The notes: generated by a model not told the origin, from the sequence alone. A stretch of DNA of 18,628 bases from BOG-908 sp964242035 (GCA_964242035.1 CAXTCL010000053.1:1-18628), one strand, 5' to 3'; shown: positions 1-6,576, counted from the stretch's first letter. A program made the numbers and translations.

Positions 1-8
1 GATGTCAT
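1..8 (-). CDS. Possible start codon of the next gene in the leftward operon (partial)
   Basis: An ATG on the minus strand at 8-6 overlaps the TGA of the primase-like gene as ATGA, the same junction type used between other genes of this operon. Only two full codons (Met-Thr) are inside the window, so nothing can be said of the product. A helicase or other replication protein would be usual after a phage Toprim protein, but that is expectation, not evidence. Confidence 0.35.
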
Positions 9-1075
9 TGCAGCCTCAGACAATCGTTGAAATCCTTGCCAAACGGCGCGCGCGCCAGGCGCACTTCGCCGCGGGCAGCGAAGTGGTTCACCGCCCGCTG
101 CAGGCCGGCGGCAGCGGCGGCGTTGACGCCGTCGTTGTCGGCCAGGAGGATCACCGCGCCGATCTGCGGCGGCAGTGCCACAGACGCCATGTTGGCCAGG
201 CTGATGCCGCACAGCACGCGAAGATCGCGGCAGACAACGGCGACGGACAGGCAGGTCTCTATGCCCTCGCCGATCACTATCGCCTCGCCCTGGGGCGCGT
301 CTGCCAGCGGCTTCCCCGAGGCGCCGCGCCATAGGCGTATGGTGCCGCCTTGCAGCCGTCCCAGCGCCTTCTTGGGGGCCTCCAGCTTCGCTTTGCCCCA
401 GACGCCACCCTGCTCGGCCAGCCAGGTGCGGTGCACGGCCGTGTTGCGGCCTTCGCGGTCCGTGACGACGGCCAGCAGCGCCGGCAGCCGGGCATCAGCC
501 TCAGCGCAGAAGCAGACGGGATGGAAACGCAGGGAGCGCAGCGGGCGGCCGAACTGGGCCAGCTCGATGCCGCGCGCCGCTAGGTAGGCGGCGGCGGGCG
601 TGCCGGCGAGGCCGGGGCGGGCCTCCAGCCACAGGCGCAGCGCACCGGCGCGCTTGCGGGCCTCCACCTCGACATCCTCGCGCGGGGCGCGTTCGGGCAC
701 AAAGGACGGCAGCGCGGCGGGCGCCGCATCGGAGGAGATGCCGAGCCAGGTCAGCGCCCATTTGTAGGCAGCCTTCTTGTCGCCGCGGTAGAGCACGGCA
801 GCGACCAAGTCCAGGGCGTCGCCGGATTCGCCGGTGCTGAAATCCGCCCATACCCCGGCTTTTTCGCCGCGCAGGTGCACGCGGCAGGATCCGTGGCGCG
901 TGGGCGCGGCGCCGTGCACGCCGGCGACGCACCACTCGTCGCCGCCGGCATGGTCCAGCCGGCCGGCGGGCAGCAGCTCGCGCACCAGCTGGCCCACGCG
1001 GCCGGCCAGGCGCCGGGCTACCTCACCGGCCGGGATCCCGCGAAAGGGCTGGGTGCTGGCGTGCGCGACGGTCAT
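5..1075 (-). CDS. Toprim-domain primase-like protein (DUF7146/phage primase type)
   Basis: This 356-residue protein probably takes part in replication of the element. The C-terminal half has the Toprim signature: an acidic motif IGEGIET at about 268-274 and a LADND motif at about 311-315, which would bind metal. It ends with GKDFND, often seen at the end of such phage proteins. The N-terminal region (about 20-112) resembles the DNA-binding part of phage primases, with WADFSTGESGDALDLV at about 76-91, but lacks the four-cysteine CHC2 zinc site of DnaG. The middle segment (PAAAYLAARGI, then LRFHP) is typical of this family. The ATG overlaps the TGA of the corrected gcrA-like gene as ATGA, implying translational coupling. 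DNA primase activity itself is inferred; some family members are annotated only as Toprim proteins. Confidence 0.8.
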   Translation of the reverse strand: MTVAHASTQPFRGIPAGEVARRLAGRVGQLVRELLPAGRLDHAGGDEWCVAGVHGAAPTRHGSCRVHLRGEKAGVWADFSTGESGDALDLVAAVLYRGDKKAAYKWALTWLGISSDAAPAALPSFVPERAPREDVEVEARKRAGALRLWLEARPGLAGTPAAAYLAARGIELAQFGRPLRSLRFHPVCFCAEADARLPALLAVVTDREGRNTAVHRTWLAEQGGVWGKAKLEAPKKALGRLQGGTIRLWRGASGKPLADAPQGEAIVIGEGIETCLSVAVVCRDLRVLCGISLANMASVALPPQIGAVILLADNDGVNAAAAAGLQRAVNHFAARGEVRLARAPFGKDFNDCLRLQ

Positions 1076-1558
1076 AGCGCTTGGCGGTGCTCACGCATGG
1101 GTTTGGTGGGCATGCGCGATCGGGCGTGGTGTTCGTCGCAATAGGGCCTGCTGCGGGCGCAGGGCGCGTCGCAGGAGCGATATCCGCGCGTGCCAGGATC
1201 GCCGATGGGCCAGCAGCACGCACCGGTGAGCTTTTCCGGCGCTACCGCTCGCGGTGTCGGTGCAGGGGGGGGGGGCGGCCTGCATTGGGCCAGGCGCAGA
1301 TGCCGGCAGGGCCGCAAGCGGTGCGAGGGTGGTGACAGGCCGACGCACCGGGCGCCGGGGTGGCTTCAGGGGCGTGTAGCCATCAGCAACGCGGTTGATG
1401 GGCGAACGGCGGGCAGCAAGGCCGAGGCGATGCGCCTTGCCGACGACGCTGTTCTTCGACGTGCCCAATGCCGTGCCGATCGCGCCGGAGGACATGCCGG
1501 ACGCCCAGAGGGCGCGCAGGCGTGCCAGCGCGGTTCCGTTCCATTCGAAATCCGCCAT
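1072..1558 (-). pseudogene. GcrA-like cell-cycle regulator, frame interrupted at a C11 tract
   Basis: The N-terminal frame from ATG 1558 encodes MADFEWNGTALARLRALW and GTSKNSVVGKAHRLGL (about residues 1-47), the helix-turn-helix of GcrA, the sigma70-associated regulator of alphaproteobacteria that responds to GANTC methylation. The conserved GcrA tail, CCWPIGDPGTRGYRSCD then RPYCDEHH, is encoded one frame over, from about 1225 down to 1072. The switch falls at 11 consecutive C on the coding strand (1265-1275); ten would restore one frame of 161 residues, close to the usual GcrA length. Without a shift the N-terminal frame runs to a stop at 1091 with an unrelated tail. The start overlaps the upstream stop as TAATG, and the corrected stop overlaps the primase ATG as ATGA, so the corrected frame is the ancestral one. 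It could be a sequencing error, phase variation, slippage during expression, or a true mutation. Confidence 0.8.
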
Positions 1559-2385
1559 TACTGATGCGCCGCGTAGTTCGCGCCCACGTCTGAACGCGGC
1601 AACGACTCCACAACACCCCGAGGCTGCACGATACGCCAGGCAGGCAACTGCAGGCGGACACGCAGGGCGTTGATGGCTTGAGCCCTGCTGGACGGCGCCC
1701 CATCCGCGCTCAGCTTGAGGCCGTTTTCGGTCGCCCATTGCAGCGCGGCTGGCCAGTCGACGACAGGCGGCGCCGTCACCGCTGCAGCGGCGCGCGCCTC
1801 ATCTGCACGCGCCGTGTCCAGTAAGACGCGACGTGTTGCGATAGTTCCGACAAACCCAGATGGCCGCTTGACCCGCAAATACGCAGCCTGCGGCGAGATG
1901 TAGTCCACGCTTGCAATCAGCGGACCAGGAAGCTCATTCAACTTGAGCCTGATATCCTCGACATGCATGTCAGTGGGCCACAGCTTGGCAAGAAGCACCT
2001 TGCGATCGGTCGTCCAGCGCTTCAGCGGCTCTTCGACAGGTGCGATGAAGGGTTTCGGTTTTGCTCTCGGCGCGGCCGGCGGCAAATGCGCCGCGGACTC
2101 CGCGTGGCACGGCGCCTGAACCACGGGTAGCACCTGGGGGGGGGATGCCGGCGGGACTTCGCGGGCCGTCACAGTGTCGGCGACACTGCGGAGGACGTCC
2201 GTTTCACGGGCAAGCGCTTCGGCGACCACGTCCGACATCGCCTCAATGTTGTCATCTGCGGCCGAATCAGCGGAGTGCTGCGAAACCCCACGGTAAAGAA
2301 AGGCCGCTACCGCCTTGGCCACGGCGTCGATCACGCCGTCGCCTAGCTCGATGCGGTGAACGACCACGATCTCCAGCGCACTCAC
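1558..2385 (-). CDS. Hypothetical protein with a GcrA-like helix-turn-helix segment
   Basis: This is a 275-residue protein of unknown function. Residues about 123-175 begin RWTTDRKVLLAKLWPTDMHV and continue with IRLKLNELPGP, a pattern like the first helices of GcrA or Myb-type DNA-binding domains. A proline- and alanine-rich linker (about 76-120) precedes it. A second compact segment (about 209-251, VDWPAALQWATENGLKL onward) may be a separate helical domain. The start is GTG at 2385, whose GTGA overlaps the upstream stop; the gene's own TAA overlaps the ATG of the gcrA-like gene by one base. A run of nine C lies in frame at 2136-2144 (coding strand). A DNA-binding role is inferred from the one segment; no family name is certain. 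Confidence 0.7.
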   Translation of the reverse strand: MSALEIVVVHRIELGDGVIDAVAKAVAAFLYRGVSQHSADSAADDNIEAMSDVVAEALARETDVLRSVADTVTAREVPPASPPQVLPVVQAPCHAESAAHLPPAAPRAKPKPFIAPVEEPLKRWTTDRKVLLAKLWPTDMHVEDIRLKLNELPGPLIASVDYISPQAAYLRVKRPSGFVGTIATRRVLLDTARADEARAAAAVTAPPVVDWPAALQWATENGLKLSADGAPSSRAQAINALRVRLQLPAWRIVQPRGVVESLPRSDVGANYAAHQ

Positions 2386-2927
2386 GCGGCCATACTCCGC
2401 GCCGGATTGCGCACGGGCGCCGCGCTGCGCAGGATCTGGCCGGTTGCGACAATGCAGATCTCGCGCCTGCCACCTGCCGCCTCACGCGTGATCCAGTTGT
2501 CGGTGACCAGGATGTGCAGCAGGGCGTGTATCCCGCCGCTGCAGTCTGCGCGGTGCTCGAGGTCTTCGTTGCTGGGCATGACGCCACTGTCGCCATCAGC
2601 TTGTGCCAGCAGGATTGCATACAGACGGCCCTGCTTGGTGCCCTGCAAAGCCGCCGGCAACGCGTAGTCTGCTGGATTCGGCTCGATCTTTTCCAAGACA
2701 GGCTTGGCGGGCGGCCTGCGCTTCTTCACGCTGCCGCCCGAACTCATCCGAAGCACCATGGCAGACCACATCATCCTGCCGGTGTCCCGATTGATGCAGT
2801 CTGGCGCATGCGTAAATCCGCTGTTTACGCGGACTTGATTTGACAGCACTGGCGCCAGGCGCATTTGTGCAAGGGCCGCGGGCGTGACAACGCCCAAAGC
2901 GTTGCGGGCGGTTTCGGCTTCCTGCAT
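2382..2927 (-). CDS. Probable phage winged-helix protein, function unknown
   Basis: This 181-residue protein has a basic linker (VKKRRPPAKP, about 67-76), then a region starting GTKQGRLYAILLAQADG with spaced helices and IVATGQ near the end. That layout resembles a small winged helix-turn-helix, as in phage replication or regulatory proteins. The residues before about 55 match no known domain, so a later start is possible, but third-position G/C is maintained from the ATG at 2927. A weak AAAGG lies about 11 bases upstream of that ATG. The stop overlaps the following GTG start by four bases. The assignment rests on pattern only. Confidence 0.65.
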   Translation of the reverse strand: MQEAETARNALGVVTPAALAQMRLAPVLSNQVRVNSGFTHAPDCINRDTGRMMWSAMVLRMSSGGSVKKRRPPAKPVLEKIEPNPADYALPAALQGTKQGRLYAILLAQADGDSGVMPSNEDLEHRADCSGGIHALLHILVTDNWITREAAGGRREICIVATGQILRSAAPVRNPARSMAA

Positions 2928-3027
2928 CTATGACACGCCTTTCGTTGCTGACATGCGAGCGTCCCGTCGCGGATGGCCTGGCAGCTTCTGCCGTGGCGGG
3001 ACGTAGTCTTTTCTTGAAAAACCTGTG

Positions 3028-3540
3028 CTATCCGCTGGTGCTTTCCACAGCGCGTGGCTTAAGCGGTGCGGTGCCGATGCGGTGCGTCACCAGCGAAAGC
3101 GCGTTCTGGGCGGCGCGCACCAGTTCGGTGAGGTCCGCCTGCACACCCAACATCTTGGCCGGCTCCATGCCGCCGGCGAGCGCGCTCAGGGAGTCGCTCA
3201 GCGTGGCGCCGGCGTCGGTTGCGACGGTCTGCAGCGCGCAAGCCACGTCGCCGTCACCCGGCATCTCGATCGGCAGCAGCAGGTAGCCCTGCAGGCGCGC
3301 CAGCGTCTCGGTGACGAAGGGCGTGCCGGCGATGCGCTCGCAGTCCAGGATCACGTCGATCGGCGCGTGCGTGTCGGCCGCCTGGACGGCGCCATACTCC
3401 GCCAGGCGGCTTTTCGACGCGCGGGTGCAGGCGGCCGTGGCCTCGAGGCCTCCGAGCGTGCCCAGCATGCGCTTCCAAGCGGTTTTCAGCGCATTGCGGT
3501 CTGAGTCTGAACTGGCGCGGGTTTTCACGATGTCATTCAT
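3028..3540 (-). CDS. Phage CII-like regulatory protein
   Basis: This 170-residue protein probably binds DNA. Residues about 27-75 read LGGLEATAACTRASKSRLAEYG followed by APIDVILDCERIAG and VTETLARLQG; this matches the general pattern of phage CII-family regulators (a gene in the Cro-proximal early operon with an HTH, then an APIDV segment). The C-terminal half (about 105-160) is helical and could oligomerise. It is the first gene of the leftward block after the counter-oriented 3690-4394 gene, and 100 bp separate it from the next gene downstream. Its promoter should lie in 3541-3689, where no clear consensus is visible. It could equally be a replication accessory protein; the family link is from memory of related sequences. 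Confidence 0.6.
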   Translation of the reverse strand: MNDIVKTRASSDSDRNALKTAWKRMLGTLGGLEATAACTRASKSRLAEYGAVQAADTHAPIDVILDCERIAGTPFVTETLARLQGYLLLPIEMPGDGDVACALQTVATDAGATLSDSLSALAGGMEPAKMLGVQADLTELVRAAQNALSLVTHRIGTAPLKPRAVESTSG

Positions 3541-3689
3541 TGGGAAGCGCTACGGCGGGAAGGATTCCGGGTGACGGCGGCGGGCGGCACGGCCATGTCT
3601 GCCGCGTGGCCGGCGGGGTTGGGGGATGCGGGTTGGCTGGGGCGCGAGCGCATGGCACGGTGCTGAATCGGCAATGATCGAGGCGTGCG
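3541..3689. other. Intergenic region between divergent genes
   Basis: This 149-bp stretch separates the minus-strand CII-like gene from the plus-strand exported-protein gene. It should hold promoters for both. No convincing -35/-10 pair and no copy of the ATTGC-N5-GCAAT palindrome is visible in it. Confidence 0.4.
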
Positions 3690-4394
3690 ATGGCGGGCGG
3701 GAGCGTGGTGAAGGGGGTCCTGTGCCTGGCAGCGGCTTGGGCGCTGTGGCGCTTTGCCGTGCTGCAGTTGCCGGGCGGGTCGGCGCGGCCGGCAGACCAG
3801 GTCGTGACGGCCAGCGCCACGCCGCCCCTGCAGGCCGAGGCGGCCGTGCCTCAGGCCGATCCCACGGCCGCTATCTTCGCCGCGGCGGCGAGAATGGGCG
3901 GACAGGGTGCAGCGATAGCAGCCCAGGCACCACGCTCCGCTGTAGCTGTTGTTGCTTCCGGGCAGCCCTGGAATGGCCCAGCCTGGCGTGGTGGCCACAG
4001 GAGGACGCCCTTCGACCGCCTCTTCAAACCGACGGCGGAGGACCGGCAGGCACTCGAAAGCGCGTTGGCCGAGCTGTCGTATGTGAGCATGGCCGCGAAC
4101 GAATGCGACCTCCGCTCGATACGATGGGGCCTGATCGTTGGGCATCACGTGACGGAAATCACCGAGAACCCCGCAACGCTTTTGGGCGATCCTCGCGGCT
4201 TCGTAGCTGTGCAACAGGCTCGCCAAGATGCCGCAGAGAGGATGCTCGATGGGCTGAACCAGGAACTCAAAACCGACGAGAGGAGCGTATGCTTGGCGCT
4301 GGCAGGATCGCCCGAACTGAAGGACGCCGACGATATCGAGCAGCGGAGACTGCATCGCAAGCACGAGCTGTGGGAGGGAGCGGGCGGCCACTGA
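3690..4394 (+). CDS. Hypothetical exported or membrane-anchored protein in the immunity region
   Basis: This 234-residue protein has an N-terminal hydrophobic segment (about 7-27, VVKGVLCLAAAWALWRFAVL), which fits a signal anchor or an uncleaved signal. A Pro/Ala-rich stretch follows to about residue 110, and then a mostly helical, charged domain (FKPTAEDRQALESALAEL through LHRKHELWE). No domain is recognised. Codon third positions favour this frame over the long ORFs in the other frames of the same stretch. It is transcribed against both the Cro-like gene and the CII-like operon and ends two bases from the convergent Cro-like stop, which is a typical position for an independently expressed accessory (moron-type) gene. 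Superinfection exclusion or another lysogen trait is possible but is pure inference. Confidence 0.65.
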   Translation: MAGGSVVKGVLCLAAAWALWRFAVLQLPGGSARPADQVVTASATPPLQAEAAVPQADPTAAIFAAAARMGGQGAAIAAQAPRSAVAVVASGQPWNGPAWRGGHRRTPFDRLFKPTAEDRQALESALAELSYVSMAANECDLRSIRWGLIVGHHVTEITENPATLLGDPRGFVAVQQARQDAAERMLDGLNQELKTDERSVCLALAGSPELKDADDIEQRRLHRKHELWEGAGGH

Positions 4395-4396
4395 CA

Positions 4397-4630
4397 TCAG
4401 GCAGCCCTGCACGGAAGGCGGGAAGCCGCGAGCTTGGCCATATCACTGGCGGTTGCCCCCACAATGCTGCGGGAAGCGGCAGCCGCTTCGACCTTCGACC
4501 AGTACTCAGCCGGGATCGAACGGCGGTGCTTCCAGACCCGGATCAGGCTCACACCCACGCTAAGATCAGCGGCAAATGCCGCATCGCTCGGCCATAGCGC
4601 GATTATGTCAGCGAAGCTTTCCACGGCCAT
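4397..4630 (-). CDS. Cro-like small helix-turn-helix regulator
   Basis: This 77-residue protein begins MAVESFADIIALWP. The segment SDAAFAADLSVGVSLIRVWK followed by HRRSIPAEYW (about residues 16-46) is the helix-turn-helix pattern of Cro/YdaS-type phage proteins; the last third is alanine-rich. It is divergent from the CI-type repressor, with 79 bases between their start codons, as cro is to cI. A longer frame opens at 4705, but its extra 25 residues have no domain character and would put its ATG almost on top of the repressor start, so ATG 4630 is preferred. No Shine-Dalgarno precedes it; operator palindrome A lies three bases upstream, so a very short leader or leaderless transcript is possible. 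Confidence 0.7.
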   Translation of the reverse strand: MAVESFADIIALWPSDAAFAADLSVGVSLIRVWKHRRSIPAEYWSKVEAAAASRSIVGATASDMAKLAASRLPCRAA

Positions 4631-4633
4631 AAA

Positions 4634-4648
4634 ATTGCACGATGCAAT
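4634..4648. promoter_or_regulatory. Operator A: ATTGC-N5-GCAAT palindrome
   Basis: A perfect inverted repeat, ATTGC ACGAT GCAAT, extends to seven paired bases each side. It lies three bases from the Cro-like start codon, where a bound repressor would block that gene. It shares its half-sites and spacing with three other sites in this region. Confidence 0.75.
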
Positions 4649-4703
4649 TCCGGTGTCCAGTGCGCAATTTGCTGCATCCGACGTTGTCGAGACGGGCCAG
4701 GAC

Positions 4704-4718
4704 ATTACAATGCGTAAT
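4704..4718. promoter_or_regulatory. Operator B: ATTAC-N5-GTAAT palindrome over the repressor start
   Basis: ATTAC AATGC GTAAT is a perfect palindrome differing from the other sites by one base per half-site. It contains the repressor's ATG (4710-4712), so it should serve autoregulation. It also overlaps TACAAT at 4706-4711, a good -10 hexamer with TTGTCG 16 bases upstream. Confidence 0.65.
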
Positions 4719-5393
4719 GTGGTCCAAAAAGAAACACCGGCGAGTCGACTCAGACAAGCAAGGCTGACCGCCGGCTACGCGGCGGCAAAGGCGTTTGCTA
4801 CCGCGCATGGCATTCCACAGCCCACCTACGCCATGCACGAATCGGGCAAGCGCAAGCTAAGCTGGGACGTGGCGTCCCGTTACGCGGACGCTCTCGATAC
4901 CACTCCATCCTGGCTTATGCAGGGTGAAGGCGAGCCGCCGACGGCTAGTCCTGTTATTCCGCTACCTGCTTTCCAGATAAGCGAGATGGATGTGCGGGCT
5001 ATGGCAGGCCCCGGCGGAGAACCCACCCGACTGGACGGCGCAAGTGACGCGGGAGACACCTGGCAGGTCCCGAGTGAGTTCATCAGGGCGCAGACCACGG
5101 CCGGACCAGCCGATGTTCGCATTATCCGGATCTACGGCGACAGCATGGCTCCAATGTTTCAGCCTGGTGATCGCGTCCTAGTTGACCTCTCAGACACAAT
5201 GCCCAGCCCACCAGGTGTGTTCGTGCTGTGGGATGGCCTGGGTATCGTGGTGAAGCGCGTTGAGTTCATCCCGTATTCCGAGCCTAAGATGGTGAGGCTG
5301 GTGAGCGCCAATCAGGCTTACGAAAGCTACGAGCGGCCTTTGGAGACGATCCACATTAACGGTAGGGTAATCGCGAAATGGCAGTGGACTTGA
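4710..5393 (+). CDS. CI-type repressor: XRE helix-turn-helix plus S24 (LexA-like) peptidase domain
   Basis: This 227-residue protein is the probable prophage repressor. Residues about 11-70 form an XRE-type HTH (ASRLRQARLTAGYAAAKAFA, then TYAMHESGKRKLSW). Residues about 135-225 form the S24 dimerisation/peptidase domain with GDSMAPMFQPGDRV. The catalytic pair appears as Ser145 and Lys182, 37 residues apart, the same spacing as LexA Ser119/Lys156. The Ala-Gly cleavage site is not clear: A99-G100 and A114-G115 are candidates, so SOS-type autocleavage is unproven. The start is ATG 4710, with AGGA seven bases upstream; an in-frame start far upstream at 4434 would run through the Cro-like gene and is rejected. 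A leaderless start at GTG 4719 is also conceivable. It likely acts on the four palindromes flanking it. Confidence 0.9.
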   Translation: MRNVVQKETPASRLRQARLTAGYAAAKAFATAHGIPQPTYAMHESGKRKLSWDVASRYADALDTTPSWLMQGEGEPPTASPVIPLPAFQISEMDVRAMAGPGGEPTRLDGASDAGDTWQVPSEFIRAQTTAGPADVRIIRIYGDSMAPMFQPGDRVLVDLSDTMPSPPGVFVLWDGLGIVVKRVEFIPYSEPKMVRLVSANQAYESYERPLETIHINGRVIAKWQWT

Positions 5394-5451
5394 TAGGTGT
5401 GCGTGCGGCCATGCTGCTCGCACTACGCTTCTTGAGCACAGATCACGGTAG

Positions 5452-5466
5452 ATTGCATGACGCAAT
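5452..5466. promoter_or_regulatory. Operator C: ATTGC-N5-GCAAT palindrome
   Basis: ATTGC ATGAC GCAAT is a perfect palindrome downstream of the repressor gene and 34 bp (centre to centre) from operator D. Together they precede the rightward operon. Confidence 0.75.
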
Positions 5467-5474
5467 TTAAGCTA

Positions 5475-5505
5475 TTGCAGGTAGGATTGCGTTCTGCAAT
5501 AAGAT
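5475..5505 (+). promoter_or_regulatory. Candidate promoter of the rightward operon
   Basis: TTGCAG (5475-5480) and TAAGAT (5500-5505) form a sigma70-like pair with a longer than ideal spacer of 19 bases. Operator D fills the spacer and touches the -10. The spacing makes this tentative. Confidence 0.4.
5486..5500. promoter_or_regulatory. Operator D: ATTGC-N5-GCAAT palindrome
   Basis: ATTGC GTTCT GCAAT is a perfect palindrome 38 bp upstream of the first start codon of the rightward operon. Its last base begins TAAGAT, a candidate -10, so repressor bound here would block RNA polymerase. A further single half-site, ATTGC, is at 5474-5478. Confidence 0.75.
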
Positions 5506-5538
5506 AGCGCCATCGCATCTCGCGATGGAGAAGCTGCC

Positions 5539-5862
5539 ATGTCTCCCGACCGATCCGCCGTGCTGGCGGAATCTGCCAACGACGTCGCCCTCATCTATCA
5601 CCGCAAGCTGATCGTCGCGGCGCCGCGTGCGCCTTGGGCGATGGTGTCCCTGTGCTCCCGCATCCTGGCCGACCCGCGCACCTCCAGCGATGCGGCGCTG
5701 CTGGTCGCCGACGGCCTCCGCGAAGTGGCCGCCGACGCCGAGCGGAGTTCCGTCAGGTTGTCGGCTCTCGGGATATCTGATCGCCAGGCGCACGCGTTGC
5801 AGCGCCTCGCCGACGTCATGGAGAGCGAGGCGCCGAGCCGCGCCAGGACGCGTCAGCCATGA
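5539..5862 (+). CDS. Hypothetical protein, first gene of the rightward operon
   Basis: This 107-residue protein matches no family I recognise. It is rich in Ala, Arg and Ser and looks fully helical (MVSLCSRILADPRTSSDAAL, then a heptad-like VADGLREVAADAE). There is no signal peptide, cysteine motif or membrane segment. GGAG lies eight bases upstream of the ATG. It directly follows operators C and D and its stop overlaps the next start as ATGA, so it leads a translationally coupled operon. A small DNA- or protein-binding role would suit the position but nothing shows it. Confidence 0.65.
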   Translation: MSPDRSAVLAESANDVALIYHRKLIVAAPRAPWAMVSLCSRILADPRTSSDAALLVADGLREVAADAERSSVRLSALGISDRQAHALQRLADVMESEAPSRARTRQP

Positions 5863-6065
5863 TCGGACAGGACAACACCACCTTCGCCGCCGACCTGCGC
5901 GCCGTGGCGCGTGGAACAGGCGGCGTCAGCCCCTCCGTGCTGCACAGCATGATGCTGGAGGCCGCCGATCGGCTTGACTCGGCCTTACCGTTCCAGCGTC
6001 TTTTTCCCGACGAGCCGCAGGCCGAGCTCGCGCGCCGGCTTCCCGCGGCGGAGTCGCCGACATGA
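5859..6065 (+). CDS. Hypothetical small protein
   Basis: This 68-residue product has a first half resembling a short helical protein (FAADLRAVARGTGGVSPSVL, then MMLEAADRLD). No domain is recognised. Both ends use ATGA overlaps with the neighbouring genes, which is the main evidence that it is real. It may form a pair with the preceding gene, since both contain an 'AADxLD/REVAADAE'-like helix, but that similarity is weak. Confidence 0.55.
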   Translation: MIGQDNTTFAADLRAVARGTGGVSPSVLHSMMLEAADRLDSALPFQRLFPDEPQAELARRLPAAESPT

Positions 6066-6352
6066 GCGCGGCCATTCATCCCGGCGTGATCCAGGCGCTG
6101 ACGCTGCTGCCCACCCAGGTGGTGGTCTATGCGCCGGAGGGCACCTGCACCCGCTTCCGCCAGGCCACCCATGCTGACCTGATCGGCCACAACCTTCTGG
6201 GCGGCCAGGTGCTCAGCGCCGTCGTCCGCGTGGACGGCCAGGACACTGCCTACGTCGTCCCGCCCGCCTGGATCGATCCACCCGACGCGCCGGCGCCCGC
6301 GCCGCGCCGCAGCTGCGTGGTCATCCCGTTTCCCGTGCGACGCCGGGACTGA
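6062..6352 (+). CDS. Hypothetical small protein
   Basis: This 96-residue product alternates short hydrophobic strands (TQVVVYAPEG, QVLSAVVRVDGQD, AYVVPPAWI), suggesting a small beta-rich domain, and ends in a Pro/Arg-rich tail (SCVVIPFPVRRRD). It has no membrane segment. The start overlaps the previous stop as ATGA; the stop overlaps the next ATG as TGATG. The family is unknown. Confidence 0.6.
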   Translation: MSAAIHPGVIQALTLLPTQVVVYAPEGTCTRFRQATHADLIGHNLLGGQVLSAVVRVDGQDTAYVVPPAWIDPPDAPAPAPRRSCVVIPFPVRRRD

Positions 6353-6576
6353 TGGAAACGCTTGCCATCACGTGGAGCGCAAACGACCGGCGCGGCACTA
6401 CGCCGGCCGGGCATCGCATCTTCGTGTTGCACAACCCGCACACGAAGACGCGTGTGGTCCAGGTGATCTACCCGCCCGGCGGCAGCATCACCGAACGCGT
6501 GGTGGCGTGCGAGGACGACGCGATCGCGCAGCAGGAAGCCGTGCGCCTAGTGGAGTTGCCTTACCATGGGAACTGA
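6352..6576 (+). CDS. Hypothetical small protein
   Basis: This 74-residue protein appears to be a small alpha/beta domain (IFVLHNPHTKTRVVQVIYPP, then a C-terminal helix DDAIAQQEAVRLVEL). No catalytic motif is visible. It starts on TGATG with the preceding stop and overlaps the DUF5131 gene by 11 bases. The tight packing supports expression as part of the operon. Confidence 0.6.
   Translation: METLAITWSANDRRGTTPAGHRIFVLHNPHTKTRVVQVIYPPGGSITERVVACEDDAIAQQEAVRLVELPYHGN

Noticed and set aside
1072..1558. Programmed ribosomal frameshift as the established explanation for the gcrA-like gene
   Set aside because: A homopolymer is slippery, but a +1 or -2 shift would be needed and no stimulatory signal or homologue evidence is visible; kept only as one of several options.
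2061..2843. Plus-strand open frame of 260 codons
   Set aside because: Opposite two overlapping minus-strand genes with better composition and coupled junctions; its Arg/Pro-rich translation is a shadow.
3537..4412. Long minus-strand open frame (291 codons) across the exported-protein gene
   Set aside because: Its translation becomes Arg/Pro/His-rich low-complexity sequence, and codon third positions favour the plus-strand frame 3690-4394.
3626..4597. Plus-strand open frame of 323 codons overlapping the same gene and the Cro-like gene
   Set aside because: Arg/Gly-rich translation without domain character; it crosses the Cro-like gene and is a shadow frame of GC-rich DNA.
4631..4705. Longer start for the Cro-like gene at ATG 4705
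   Set aside because: The added 25 residues have no domain features and would put operator A inside the gene and the start four bases from the repressor ATG.
4434..4709. Upstream extension of the repressor frame
   Set aside because: It would overlap the whole Cro-like gene and the operator region; the XRE domain begins only after ATG 4710, which has AGGA upstream.
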